64,000 nt of DNA from Casuarius casuarius. Lineage: Eukaryota; Chordata; Aves; Casuariiformes; Casuariidae. The stretch is taken from positions 5,747,327 through 5,811,326 of the forward strand of contig PTFA01000005.1 in the NCBI GenBank assembly GCA_003342895.1, given 5' to 3'. The translations under genes were made by a program, and so were the position numbers. Below the pieces are notes generated by a model. It had not been told where the DNA came from, made no database searches, and saw nothing but the letters and a program-made list of their open reading frames with translations. Each line of letters starts with the position of its first letter. Within the stretch, counting starts at the first letter, position 1. Positions 43,901 through 55,321 of the stretch are shown in pieces.

Positions 43901-44332
43901 TGTGTAGAGTCGTTCTTTGTTACAAACCACTTTTCCACCAGGATAGAGATTAGTTTGAGGTCTGACACATTTATTGCAACTGTCACTTTTCAGCTGGATG
44001 TATGTGCAATAGGGAGTTTAAAGTGAAATTAAACTGACACACTTTATTTTTAAATCCATGATGAATTAGACACTGCTTGAACTTTCAGACCTCTGTCCTG
44101 GGAAGAATGGGTACAGCTTGCTTTTAAGAAATTCTTTTTTCAGTAAAATGTGCTGGCTCTGTATTCAATGTCCTTTCACTATGTAGTCTTTTATGCTTTA
44201 TTTTTAACAGTTTGCATTTTTTTTTAACATCTTTTATGTTTAACCTAATGTTCAACTAGTCTGGAGAGAATCTCTGACCACCTAATAATTGAAATCACCT
44301 TTTTAAACCAAGCTCTTGTCCTCCCTCTACAG
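37905..44332 (+). other. BRAF: BRAF exon 18 3' UTR and intron to alternative terminal exon
   Basis: The first part is the 3' UTR of the reference transcript. The whole stretch is intron for the alternative (X1-type) transcript. It has a GC-richer block at about 41310-41650 containing a tRNA-A-box-like 12-mer, a minus-strand open frame of 134 codons (39621-40025) with no recognised family, and a poly-A run near 42477-42491. I saw no other gene. Confidence 0.7.
38373..38378 (+). terminator. BRAF: Candidate poly(A) signal for reference BRAF mRNA
   Basis: This is the first AATAAA after the reference stop codon that I found, about 470 nt downstream. A T-rich or GT-rich downstream element is not obvious. 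It is plausible but unproven as the end of the short-UTR transcript. Confidence 0.35.
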
Positions 44333-44355
44333 GAGAATTTGCAGCGTTCAAGTAG
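44333..44355 (+). CDS. BRAF: BRAF alternative terminal exon (X1-type C-terminus)
   Basis: A good acceptor (ccctctacag) precedes 23 coding nucleotides. Joined in phase to exon 18 cut at 37884 (…GGY plus one base), they read G-EFAAFK and then TAG at 44353-44355. This is the C-terminus of human BRAF-X1, which replaces AFPVH. The 14-3-3 site in exon 18 is kept. The following non-coding bases also resemble what I recall of the human X1 3' UTR (for example gccacagcaccatggcagc), which supports a conserved exon over chance. Confidence 0.9.
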
Positions 44356-47300
44356 CCACAGCACCATGGCAGCACCCACTCTGTTATTTAAGTCTTGTGT
44401 TCCTACAGTTTCTTAACATCAAAACTCTATTCTGCTCCTCAACACCTAATGTAATTTAGAAAAGATATCCATAAGCTTAAAAGTGGAGCAGAATGGAACT
44501 GCCAGTCCAACACAATGGGGAAAAAAGTACCTTTTTAGGAACCAGAATACTCTGCTGCCAGTGTTTCTCCTTCAACACAAAACACCACGTGCATTCGGAG
44601 ACCCAGAGTGGCTGCCTGTGCCCTTGGCATCATTCCCAGGAGAGAGGAGAGGGCGCTCGTGGTTTGACTTTGGTGCTCAGGCATGAGGGAATGGAACTGC
44701 TGCTGCAACTTAGGAGACTTGCTTTGGATGGTCTGCCGGTCGGCTTTCTCCCTCTAACAACGTATCATCAGAGGCTGAATATCTGATGAGTGCTAATTAA
44801 AAGAATCATCCTCCGTTCTGCTCTTTTTTTCCTGATGTGCTCACTGATTTATGGACAATGCAGTATCCCCTTTTCATCGTATTGCAATGTCAAACACCAA
44901 AATCTGTCTATATTATTGGTTTTTATTCGGGTAAAATTAAAATTATGGGGTGATGGAGCTGGAGAAGATGTTATTCTAAAGTCAAAGAGGTTAATCTAAA
45001 GGAAAAGGGGATGCTGCTGCACCTTTTTTCAGATCTACTTTATCACTTTTTCGAAAAAAAAAACAAAAACAAAAAACAACCACCAACCTTAACCTTTTTC
45101 TTTTCCAGTATTTTCTTGGTGTGTGCATATATGGCATCTTTTAGAAGGATTAGGTAAATCCTTCTTTTGTTGGTCCAGCAACAAACTGAAGTTAACAAAA
45201 ATATGTGGTGAGATTGTCCTCTTCTTTTTTTTCTTTTGTATCATCTGATACAATGTATTTATCAGAGATGCTACTATGGCATCTGAAGTCTGTAGAATTC
45301 CTGATACAGACTGTGAATGGTGTATGTACCTACTTTAAAAGTTTTATTTTAAAAGAGGGTGCAGGTTAATGCCAGGTACCTTACCAATATGTAATGTTTT
45401 CATAAATGGGGAAAAAAGTTCTCAGGTTGAATTGAATACAAATACAAACCCCCCTAGAATTAGACATTCCAAAAATTATGTTTTGGTACTTTTGAGACCT
45501 TTTTTTAAAGGATTTTTATCCTGTTAACTAAACGTCCTCTGATAAGTGTGTGTATAAATGTGGAGCATCTTGTCCTAATGGCAAGTTGTTGGATTAAAAC
45601 AAAACAAAACGGTACTTGCTGGATCCACGCTGACTACTCCTACTCTCATTGCTTTCTTCCCTTTGATCTCTTCCTCCTTTACGTTCGTCTTTCCCTTTTG
45701 TACACTTTGCAAACTAGGATGAAGGGGGCGGTGTCTGCATTCAAGTGCTTTATTTTCCTGTCCTCCAGTCCTGGTTTCCAAATGGTTGGTAGCTTTCTGA
45801 CAAGTTACCCAGTCAGGGAAGAAAAAAAAAAAAAAATCGAAGTTCTGCACATTGTTTACCTCTAGTAGAATATCTTGTGATGTGATCTGTTTGCAGAGGT
45901 CTCTGGTATGTGGTATTAAATGTAAATCATTTGTACAGAGGCAAGTCAGACCACATTAGAAAGAAATTCAAGCTCAGACAGAAGTTTTCAGAATTGAATT
46001 CATATCTGCCCTATACTATTCCACGTGAGGCAGGAGAACTGACCTGCCCCTAGCTGGGAGGTTTTTGCGTGGGGGGGTGGGGGGGTGGGAGAGAGGGGTA
46101 AATAAAATCGTGACAAATAAATGAAGGAGTTAAATGTGCATAAATGTGGTGTTCCTACTAAACGTGTGTATTGGGTGAAGACACTGTCTTTCCCTCACTA
46201 GGAGAGTTGTACCATTTCTGTCTGCAGGAGGTTGCTCGCGGGCTGAGGGAGAAATGCACATCGGTAGTGGAACGTGCTCGTAAAACCCTGGAGCTCTGCA
46301 GTGCTGCTGGTAGTCTGATTTGTTTGTCAGTGAATATTTATAGGGAGCGGACTAATCTGAAGTGGGAATTATAACTGAAATACTGTGTATTCATACTAAT
46401 TCTACAAACATTAGCAAGACAGCAATAGTGAATGACTTAATAGTCACTATGAGAATGAAGTGATTCATGTTGGTACATGAATAGAATTGATTTTGTGTAC
46501 AGGATGCATTTAAAAAAAAAAAAAAAGAAAGCACAACTTTTTTCTTGTCTGCTGTGGGTCTTCAGATGCTGTAAGGTTTTTTTTGTTTGTTTGTTTGTAT
46601 GTTTGTTTCTTCTTGAGATTGACAAGAATTTAAATAGTAGCAATAGCCACTTTCCAGTGTCGAGAAGCTAATGAAGTGAGCAGCAGTGTGCAGACCAGTG
46701 AAATAGTGCTCGCTGCTGATGAAGTGATGGAACATAGTAATAATCTAAGACAGATATTGAACTGAGGTGGAAGGTGTCTAGGGACAACGTGGTCAGCAGG
46801 CAGGTGAGAATATTTACAAATACAAACTCCGAGAGAGTGAAGTCACTATTCATTCCCCTTCCAACCCTCTCGTTGTTACACCCCGGGTATGGACTTTGGC
46901 CTAAATTGTACATGTAGGGCATACTGGAAATTAGTATTCTTTTGAAGAAACTGTTGCCAGGGCATGTACATGTGGTTCAAGAGCGATTTGTTTCACAGAG
47001 CTTGTTTAAAAACCCTAGTTTTGTTCCACAAGGTTATGCTAGCAGAAAACTGTTCTGCTAAAATATAACTGTTAGGAATTTCATTCTATCTTTGCTTAAA
47101 ACAAACTTATTTTTGTGATGATTCATTACCCAGTAGTCTACAATATGCTTCTTGAGCCCATAGGAAAAGCACAAGGAAAACTGCTATCCTTGTCCATGCA
47201 AAGCACTTTATAAGTAACACATGATTTTTGTTTTGTTTTGTTTTGTTTTTTTAACTGAGGTTTGTTTGTTTTGTTATTTTGTTTCTCTGTTTTGTTTTTT

Positions 47301-47868
47301 TCCCTGAGGAATGTGCAAGTTGTTTGGCTGCTGTTTAGAGAAGTCCTTTCAGGATGCATTTCTACTGGCTTTCACATTTGTTTGTCTCCCTCCAGCTAGC
47401 TGTAGTAATGTGTGTTTGTCTTTAAAATGTCCCACTTAATCCTCATGCAAAACTTTGGAGTAAATTTGGTTTGTAAATAATGGAATTTTTTAAAATCTTT
47501 TCCTTCAGGAATTACTCTGGATGTCTTGCATGCCTTCAGAACCGGTCTTAACAGTGCCCTGTAGATGTTTAGTGAATGGGGAGAGGAGTAGACAAGCACT
47601 GAATGCCCCATATAGAATGAAGGAAGTAGATTGAAATGAAATGACAGCTACGTTCATGTTGATCACACCAAATTTCTTAAGCTTCTCTATGATGTCCCAA
47701 CCATATGTCCATGCCATAGCATGGAACTGTTGGTACATATTTTGTTTGTGTGTGTGTGTTAGAACATACTTCTAGACAGTCATGTTGCTCTTAGCTCTGC
47801 AGTATTTAATATCTAATAAAATATTTTCAAAACTGCCACTATATAATCCCACCTCTTCTTGAGGTCTT

Positions 47869-47872
<4 letters not shown>

Positions 47873-47918
<46 letters not shown>
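47873..47918. repeat. (AC)n microsatellite
   Basis: An uninterrupted AC dinucleotide run of about 23 units lies in the long BRAF 3' UTR. It is probably length-polymorphic. Confidence 0.97.
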
Positions 47919-47920
<2 letters not shown>

Positions 47921-50900
47921 CGCCCTCTTCTGTCTTCGGCACCCTCCCCCTGCCCTTTCTTTTCCATACAGATAGAAGAGACCTGCAGAGTTATCTGCTG
48001 CCACTTCTCCATCAGTACATGGTTATTTCCTATGGTGTATTTGCTGGAACTGGAACATCATAGTGGATCTTAAACCAAATAGTATGAATGTAGAGGCCTG
48101 ATTATTTTCAAAGTAATTTCCACATGAGTTAAATCCTAAATAGCCCCAGATTCAGTTAGTTTATTAGTCATTTGTTTTTCATTAAACTCACATAGGTCAT
48201 TAAATGAATCCACTTCTGCTTTTTATGCTTACCTAAAGCATCTTTTCTTGTCCTTGAATGCTTTAGCAGCTGATGATGATGCAGACTATTTGAGGCCAAA
48301 TACTACCATCTTATCATAGCCTCTCAACATCACGTAGAGTAATCTGTGCTCATGAGAGGCAGAACTTGGCCTTTATAACAAAATGAACAAAATGCTAACT
48401 GATGATAAATATCATGTCTTCCCACAAATGCCCCAGTAGGGAAAAAAACACACTGAAGGTCATACGTAAATAGGTTTGCTTCTGTGTTTGTATGGTGATC
48501 TAAATGCATTTTACAGAACATTTGGGAAGCCAGATCGCCAAAGACTTTACAATGAAGTCCAAGTTGAAGTTTTGATAACTGGAGGGGCTGAGTTTAGGGA
48601 AGAAGCATGCAAACATTTCACATCCTTGCAGCCTATAGATTTCATTCCCTTCTTGACTGTGAGTGTAGCATGTGTAGCACAAACTATTCATAGTACTGTA
48701 GACAATGTGTCTTCTATCTGTTGAAAAAATATCACCAGTAGCATAATATGACAGGCAAAGTTTCTAGGTACAGTCAAGTCCAGTTAAAAATCAGTCGCAT
48801 AAATGGACTATTATGGCATCACTTTGAAGGTGCTGGGCGTTCTGTAGTTTTGTTACTCATTTACATAGAAGTTTATCAAACTTTCCATTTACTGCTGCCT
48901 TGTTAATATGCGTTTGCACTTCATATTTGTTTTGGCACACATTATAAATATCTTTTAATAAGTAAGCTCATCAAAAGAACAGAGTAAAGCTGAATTGTTA
49001 AAATTTTTTGTTTGCCTTTAACTTTCAAGGATGCTAACACAGAAACTAGTGAAGTCAGCACCATGACAGCAGTAAATAATTATAAAATTGTGGAATGAGG
49101 AAGCTGTTTAAAACTGCAGAATATGGAGGATACCAAGAGTAAGTTGAAGTGAAAACTAGCACATATATTTTATTTAGAAAAGAAAGATACCAAGACCTTC
49201 TATTAAATGGTTTACATAGGGATCCCCAAAAACAGTCTTTGTAGTTTGCCAAATGATCATGTGCCTTCGCAACTTAAAAGTACAACAGAATGTAAGCCAG
49301 GTGCTTTATAACTAGAGCAGTGGCTTTGGTTTACTTCTGATGCAGTAGTTTTGTATATAGCTATTACTTTAGATTGGCAGTTTTGGAGAGGGTAAACAAA
49401 TGTAAAGGATCAAGAAGCTCAAAGAGTATTCCCCCAAATACCTATGATCATTTCAAAACCAGGAATTGAAAGATACCTAATTCAGTTACAGTAAACCTGC
49501 TACATGAAATCTGCTCTATTGAAAGTAAAATGATGTTCATTTAACTTAAAAGTAAATAAGCCTCCCTCCTCTCCCCAAAGATCTTGTTAAAGAAATGTGA
49601 CGTAAAGCTTTGAAGAGGCCTGAAGTTGTACCATTAGGGAATGAGACAAGATGAAAAACGAGAGCTAGTTTAGGAGAAATTGATGATATGTAGTCAAAAT
49701 CCACACTGTTCAGAGCATAGAACTAATTTCCTGATCCAGAAGGTGCGATTAGTTTTGTCTTATGGAATATCAGCAGGTTTCCTTAGTTCTTTTTCAGGCC
49801 TCTTGCAATTTCTCAACAATGCAGGCTCCAGTTTAGTGATCACATATTCTGTTATTGCACATTAACCTTGGGAGATAATAGGTATCTTGTCAGGTGAGGG
49901 ACAACAAATATGTTTGAATTTGATTTGTTCAAATTTCAAACTGTTACGTAGGCTTCTGGCAGTACCTAAATACTAGTGTCATATTTAACTTATTTGTCCA
50001 TAAGGACAAAAGAATGGTTTTTGATGTTAGTGCTTTCTCAGATCTTTTCCTTTTCTTCTTTGGGATAAGACTTTGGACATAATTCTAAATTACAAAATTA
50101 TATGTAAATGCACAGTTCATGCAAAATATCAGATTAATTTTAATTTGTCTTTGTTCCTTTTATAAATCATAGTATGATTTTTAAAAGCGTTTTAACTAAC
50201 ATTCCAGGAACTATCTGGCATCTTTTTACCTACCCCAAATTCGGCACTAAACGTTCACCTAAGATGATGGTAGTGTTATTTGATTAAACTGATAAAGAAA
50301 CTATTTCCCTAATTTGCCAAGAGAAAGGGGGCTGATGGGAGCGTTTAGGAACTTGTAAACTACCTAGGCATTTGCTTTGTAGCATCACAGCAGCAGTGTG
50401 TTCAACTCATCCAGCCTCCTTAAGAGCCGGCAGTGGCCTGTCCAGTCATTTTGTCTAGTGTGTTACCGCATCTGCAGCAGCTGTACTTTAAGCCTTGTGT
50501 GACATTTACTTTTGAGCAAGTAAAACACAAAAGAAAAGATTATGTATTCTTTTTGTTTGGGTTTGAAAAATGGTTGATTTTTGTTTTGGATGAATGTCAT
50601 TCTGTGTTGCATTTGTGTATTCACCCTCGTTGAAAAGAAAATCTGTTTGTGTGTTTGGGAGTTTAATGGAACATTAGGAGAAGCAATGAAGCCCACCATC
50701 TGGGCACAGGTCTTGGGTCTAGGGGCAAAATGGACCAAACATAGGTGTTCGGTTATTTGGGGATGGTGGGGGGTTGTGAGGGCATAATTTAAATTAACTC
50801 TGTCTAAAATAAAATGTAAGTGCAATAAATGTGCTTTTTTATTCAAAGCTGTGAACCTTTAGAGGTAAAAAAACAAAAAACAGAAAATAAAAAACATGCA

Positions 50901-52413
50901 CATCATTCCTTCATGAGCCTTGTGTCCCTCCTGCCTCCCCTTCCTCCCCCCTCTCCACACAACTTCTCCTCAACTGACAGAAACCTGACAGTGGTCAACT
51001 TGCATGTTTTGGCTATCCAAATTATGCCATTGTTTTTTTTTTCAATCTCATTTGGTGGGACTAAGGAAAGTCCTGCCACTCCTTGCCACCCTTGAAATTC
51101 CTTTGGGAGCTAGTGCTGGGGCATGCTCCAGTTGGAGCAAGGTCTACCAGTCTTCTAGATGAAAGAGCTACACTGTGCGCTCTGTCGATTGTCCTGAGCA
51201 CAAGGACAGCGCTCCTTGCAGCCCCTTGGCTACACCGGCGTGCTCGGGTAGCAACTTCCCTCCCCACCTCCCTGTTTCAGTTCTAGCGATGGTCTCCCAG
51301 GGCTGGATGACCTTTTCATTTAGCAATTGCAGTGCTAATCAGTCGTCAGCACCCTAATTGGATCCCTTTTTTCTATGTCCAAACATACATGCAGACTGGC
51401 CACTGTTGCCTTCTGTGACTCTGCCTTGTTTTGAAGGAATAGGTATACATGTTTGTAGTCTGTTGTGCAGTAGTTGCACTGTCTCTCTTTCTCACTTGAG
51501 AGCATGCTGCTTTTCCTAGATTAGGAAAGGTGCACCAGTCTCTTGGGGGGCTTTCCACAAAAGACTCAATGCATACGTTTCCTTAAAAAGTGATGGAAGG
51601 TATCGCACGCGGTAGTTGGACCCTGTGGGGGAATGAGAGAGGACTGGCTTGTTTAAAGTATATAGATAGTATATAAATCTATATCCTTTGAACTTGACTT
51701 TTTATATATATAGTCAAGGCAATGGCATTACCTCATAATACAGAGGCTTGTTTATGAAAGGCAAAGTATCTAGTAAGGAGAGGAAAGGGAAACTTCTATA
51801 CAGGTTTTTGTTGTTTGTTTGTTTGTTTCTTAGTGCAATGAAATGTATGTCCCACCAATTTAAACTCTGTGCTAACACAACATTCCTTTCAGCTGTATTT
51901 TTTTAACCACCAGAGGTTTGCAAGAGGCTTATGACTGCAAAGTAGAAGGTCCAGTCCAATTACTTAAAAAAAAACAATTGTGTTAGTAGATTTCCATAGC
52001 TGCTTTTTAAAATCTACAATGGAATAATTGTTTTGAAACTTGTATTTATTTTTTAATTCATAACAAAATGTTTGTTTTCAGTTTTCTGTTACATAGGTCA
52101 TGGCAACTCCCCTTTTTCCTTCTCAAGTTTCTCCTTTAATTGCTGATACAACTTATATTTCTTGTTTGTCCCCCCCCCCCCTTTATTTTTGTTGTCCCTT
52201 CATTTGTACTTTGGAGTTTTTCTCATGTAAATTTGTACAATGGGAAATATTGTCCAGTTTGGTTAGAGAGCATGGAGACTTAAAACATTAAAATTTGATA
52301 GCTGAATTCAGATTGAAGAAAACTATTTCTGTGTAAAGTTATTTAAAGAACTCTGTATTATATAAAAGGCAAAAAGTTCTATGTACTTGATGTGAATATG
52401 AGAATACTGCTAT

Positions 52414-52419
52414 AATAAA
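52414..52419 (+). terminator. BRAF: Distal BRAF poly(A) signal
   Basis: AATAAA lies within tgctataataaagattgact, which resembles my memory of the end of the longest human BRAF transcript. It is the last + strand AATAAA before the convergent NDUFB2 3' region and therefore the likely end of the BRAF locus. Confidence 0.65.
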
Positions 52420-52435
52420 GATTGACTGCATGGAT

Positions 52436-53155
52436 AAGTCTGAAGCAGAAGATTATTTATGATGTAACTCACAAGTCATCATCTCCCTGATGTTCCAGAG
52501 GGGTGACCAAGGTGGTTCACTGGGAGTGAAAACAAGTTTACTTTGACCTTGTTGATTTAGAACATAGGTCTGGCAAAAAAAGAAAACATGAAATTGGTTG
52601 GGTTATTCTCCAGACAGCTCCAAGTCTTCCTTATCTGGACTGCTGCTTCCTTGAATGATGTGCTTAGCCCTAAGCCACTTTTACCTTTGCAAAAGACTTT
52701 ATTTTGCAAAATTTAATGCGAAATCTTATCACCAAGGGAAATTCCCCTTCACCCTAAGGAAAGCTTGGTGCAAGTTAGTCTGGGTTCTCTTCATGGCAGT
52801 TCTGCATGCTTCTGTAGAAGCTGTTATTCCAAGATACTGAAGTCTTCAGTAAAAAATCCTTTGAAGTTAGTTTCATCACAGTTCTAACATCCAGTTATAT
52901 AATTTTCCCCACTTTAATTCTGCCACCTAGTCAATAAGATGATAGGATTCTTACCTACTCAAATAAGTCAAACTGAATGTAGATGCCTCAAGACCTTCGA
53001 GGGGAGCACATTGTATTTATTAAGCAAAAACAACAGAGGCTAATTCAGATTCAAATACCTCACCTCTGAAGCCATAACTGTTCATTCCCTAGGAGTCATG
53101 TAGCATTCAAAGAAAACAAAGCACAACTTAAGTTAGAGTTTGTTTACAATTAATA
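52436..53155. other. Spacer between convergent BRAF and NDUFB2
   Basis: No gene, RNA or repeat is recognised. It separates the distal BRAF poly(A) signal (+) from the candidate NDUFB2 poly(A) signal (-), so the tail-to-tail spacer would be only about 0.7 kb. Confidence 0.6.
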
Positions 53156-53161
53156 TTTATT
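53156..53161 (-). terminator. NDUFB2: Candidate distal NDUFB2 poly(A) signal
   Basis: TTTATT on the + strand reads AATAAA on the minus strand, about 900 nt past the NDUFB2 stop. A weaker GATAAA lies at 53868-53873 and would give a much shorter UTR. Which one is used cannot be decided from sequence. Confidence 0.4.
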
Positions 53162-54061
53162 GAAACGAGGACAGAAGAGCCAAAGCTGTAGTTCCAGAGA
53201 TCTCACCACACAACCTGCAAGTAACACAAGACAACACTCAGAATCTTTTTACCAGTCCCTCTCCCACAGCTGACAGGAGCCTCCTCCATAGTGGCCCTCC
53301 TGCCTTCACCAGTAGTTGAAGCTCTTAAAATTTTACAGTCATAATATGAAACAGCAGCTTAAGTGATGGGGCTATTAAATAAAAATAAGCAAAAAGCCCA
53401 ACACTTAGTAGAAGGAAGAATTTTAAAGATCTCCATCTAGTAGCAGAGCATGTCTCAAAGTTGGAGAACATTGTCTATAGTATAGCATAAACCCATAAAA
53501 TAGTTTAAGTGGCAGTAATTAAGCTACAACTTATTAAAAAAAAAGTTGCAGGATTGCAGAGAGTCATATATTGCCAAAACTAGACTACCAGGACTCAAGC
53601 TTTCAGCTACCCACCCAGGAAGAGAGTGTGTGCAGACAATAAAAGTGCAAAAACTATCTGCATCCTGTAGAACACAGATTTGGCACATTTACCTTTGAAA
53701 CTGCGTGAGTAGCTGCAGAAAGTAGGGGCACTTTTAGCAGTAGCAACAGAAAAGGAGCATCGCAGTGTGCCATGCTCTGTGCCATGCACTCCATGACACC
53801 GTTGCAATCAGGTGCGTTAAAGAAATACAGTCCAGTAGCTGGACTGCAGCTGTGGTGGCATCTAGGCTTTATCACTGTTTAAAGCGACCCAGCTGCAAGG
53901 CAGAAACCGCCGCGTGAGCGTGCTTTAAGCGCTGGGCATGTGAAGTGCGGTTCCGTTCATAAGGCACCGTGGAAGAAAAGCAGAAAGAGTCCGGGAGTCT
54001 CTCCTCCGACTCCAGCGAGGGAGCGGGTGGGCAGCGCGTACCGGGGGGCTGCGGGCAGCGC
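53162..54061 (-). other. NDUFB2: Probable NDUFB2 3' UTR / last non-coding exon
   Basis: This is minus-strand sequence after the NDUFB2 stop. A possible acceptor (tctgccttgcag, minus strand, + positions about 53895-53906) suggests a final non-coding exon. Human NDUFB2 also has a fourth, non-coding exon as I recall. The exact exon boundaries are not settled. Confidence 0.4.
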
Positions 54062-54136
54062 CTACTCCGCGTCGTCGGGGGGGATGCCCAGCTCCTCATC
54101 CGTCCACGCCGCGGGGTCGGGGTAGGGGAAGTGACC
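54062..54136 (-). CDS. NDUFB2: NDUFB2 exon 3 and stop
   Basis: 75 nt with acceptor gccgcag. It encodes [20 protein letters not shown] and DDAE, then TAG (+ strand CTA at 54062-54064). Confidence 0.96.
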   Translation of the reverse strand, partial: GHFPYPDPAAWTDEELGIPPDDAE

Positions 54137-54528
54137 CTGCGGCGAGAGGCGCGGTCAGACCGGGGCCTGGACCGGACCCCCCCTCCCCCCGCCCGCCGCC
54201 GCCGCCGCGCCGGCCTCACCAGCACCATGTCCGAGCTGTGCCAGAAGTGCCAGAGAATCCAGAACCACATGAAGCCGGCCAAGAGCTCGCTCCGGATCAC
54301 CTGCGCACGCGTCAGCTGCGGGAACTGCCGGTACCGCGGCTCGATGTGCACCCCGCCGCCCGCGCTGCAACACACCGCACCACGACCGCGTCACTCCCGC
54401 CCCGCCGCCGCCGCCCCGGCCCGGCCCCGCCGCCCCTGCACTCACTGCCGCAGCCCCGTGGGGGCGGCGCCGCCGCCCCCGGCCCGGAGGAGCCGCGCCG
54501 CCGCCGAGCGTCCCAGCGCTGCCAGCAT
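54062..54528 (-). CDS. NDUFB2: NDUFB2, complex I subunit B2 (AGGG), complete
   Basis: NDUFB2 is a small accessory subunit of the membrane arm of mitochondrial NADH:ubiquinone oxidoreductase (inner membrane). The coding parts are complement(join(54062-54136, 54220-54364, 54446-54528)), giving 100 aa. Human has about 105. Residues 1-27 form a basic, Ala/Arg/Gly-rich mitochondrial targeting segment ([20 protein letters not shown]). The mature part begins [20 protein letters not shown]. One hydrophobic membrane helix ([12 protein letters not shown], residues 59-70) follows, then the conserved tail [20 protein letters not shown] and DDAE-stop. Introns are very short (81 and 83 bp) and GT-AG on the minus strand. 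The start is the first ATG, overlapped by a YY1-like GCCGCCATC context. It is convergent with BRAF, as in human. Confidence 0.97.
54220..54364 (-). CDS. NDUFB2: NDUFB2 exon 2
   Basis: 145 nt with acceptor gttgcag and donor ctg|gtgagg. It encodes the signature [20 protein letters not shown] and the single transmembrane segment. Confidence 0.96.
54446..54528 (-). CDS. NDUFB2: NDUFB2 exon 1
   Basis: 83 nt, 27 codons plus 2 bases: the mitochondrial presequence. The minus-strand donor is ca|gtgagt. It is extremely GC-rich, inside the CpG island, so shadow frames are open on both strands. Confidence 0.93.
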
Positions 54529-54607
54529 GATGGCGGCCGCGCCGGTACCGGCCGTCCTGCCCGCACCCCCAATGTCACCCCGCCGCCTCCCAACAACAGC
54601 CGCAGCG

Positions 54608-54612
54608 ATTGG
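54608..54612 (-). promoter_or_regulatory. NDUFB2: CCAAT box for NDUFB2
   Basis: ATTGG on the + strand reads CCAAT on the minus strand, about 80 bp upstream of the NDUFB2 ATG. This position is typical for NF-Y sites in CpG-island promoters. Confidence 0.6.
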
Positions 54613-55070
54613 CCCGCCACGCCGGCTGGCGCCTACCAACTGCGGGCGCGGAGGGGGAGGGGGCTGAGGCAGGAAGAGGAGCCCGGTAAGCGCTCTGCCC
54701 CAAGGCAGCGGCCGTGACTCGGGGTCCTCTTCGTCGCCGCCGCCGCCGTCCGCGCCTCGGGGCTCCTCGGGCCTCCCCGCTGTTGGCGCAAGTGTATCCG
54801 TGCGCCCCCCACCGCTGCCAGCCCTTGGGAGCGGCGCAGGCGGAACCAAGTCCTCGGCGGGGGTTGCTGTTCAGTCTGAAAAAATGACACTGCCCACAGA
54901 GGGCGCAAGGGAAGGAGTGCAGTGAGCTTCTGAGGCAGATTTCTGTATTTCAGAGCGGGGAGGGGAGAAGGCGTCGCAAGCATTATCCCTCCGTAAGAAA
55001 GGTGCTAAAAAAAAAAAAGCCCCTTCTTCCTCCCCCAAGGCGGATCAGTTGGTTCAGCCCACGGCGTCTG

Positions 55071-55083
55071 GTTGCGTAGCAAC
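55071..55083. promoter_or_regulatory. X-box-like RFX palindrome
   Basis: GTTGCGTAGCAAC is a 5+3+5 palindrome close to the RFX X-box (GTTGCC-N-GGCAAC class). It lies 239 bp upstream of the ATG of the + strand VWA gene. RFX factors drive ciliary genes. Binding is inferred from the motif only. Confidence 0.55.
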
Positions 55084-55120
55084 GGGGAACGGCGGGCGCT
55101 CCGGGGCCGCGCACTAAGGC

Positions 55121-55176
55121 GGTAACGGCCGGCGCGCGGCGCAACAGCCGGTCGCGCGCGGGGTAACGGCCGGCGC
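55121..55176. repeat. 15-bp direct repeat with RFX half-sites
   Basis: GGTAACGGCCGGCGC occurs at 55121-55135 and again at 55162-55176, 41 bp apart. Each copy begins with GGTAAC, an RFX half-site form (RGYAAC), just downstream of the X-box-like palindrome. Confidence 0.7.
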
Positions 55177-55321
55177 CGCCTGGGCTCAGTGCGGGCTGTC
55201 CGCCGGCAGGCTGGGCTCGGGGCGCTTGGGAAGCCCCCAGGGAAACAGGGGAAAGGCCGCGCCACGGGCTGCGCCGCCCTCCGCCCCGTAGCGCTGGCCG
55301 GTGCCGTTGCCCGTCTCGGCT

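Larger units (their letters stand above)
44356..52435 (+). other. BRAF: Long BRAF X1-type 3' UTR
   Basis: About 8 kb of AT-rich sequence runs from the alternative stop to a strong AATAAA at 52414-52419. Internal AATAAA hexamers occur at about 46101, 46116, 47815, 50808 and 50824, so shorter forms are possible. It contains a (TTTG)-type run near 46581-46608, (TTTTG)n near 47230-47246, a 46-bp (AC)n at 47873-47918 and a C10 run near 52171. All open frames here are short and unrelated to known families. The extent is inferred from the poly(A) signal and from the similar several-kb UTR known for human X1. Confidence 0.7.

Noticed and set aside
47813..48004. Minus-strand frame with a Val/Cys repeat
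   Set aside because: It is a translation of the (AC)n microsatellite.
53872..54375. 167-codon minus frame read as one protein
   Set aside because: Its first part is NDUFB2 exon 2, then it reads through intron 2 and the wrong frame of exon 3. The spliced model gives the known C-terminus.
53969..54667. 232-codon and 159-codon + strand frames across NDUFB2
   Set aside because: They are antisense shadows of NDUFB2 exons and GC-rich introns, Ala/Pro/Arg-rich, with no family resemblance. NDUFB2 on the minus strand explains the region.
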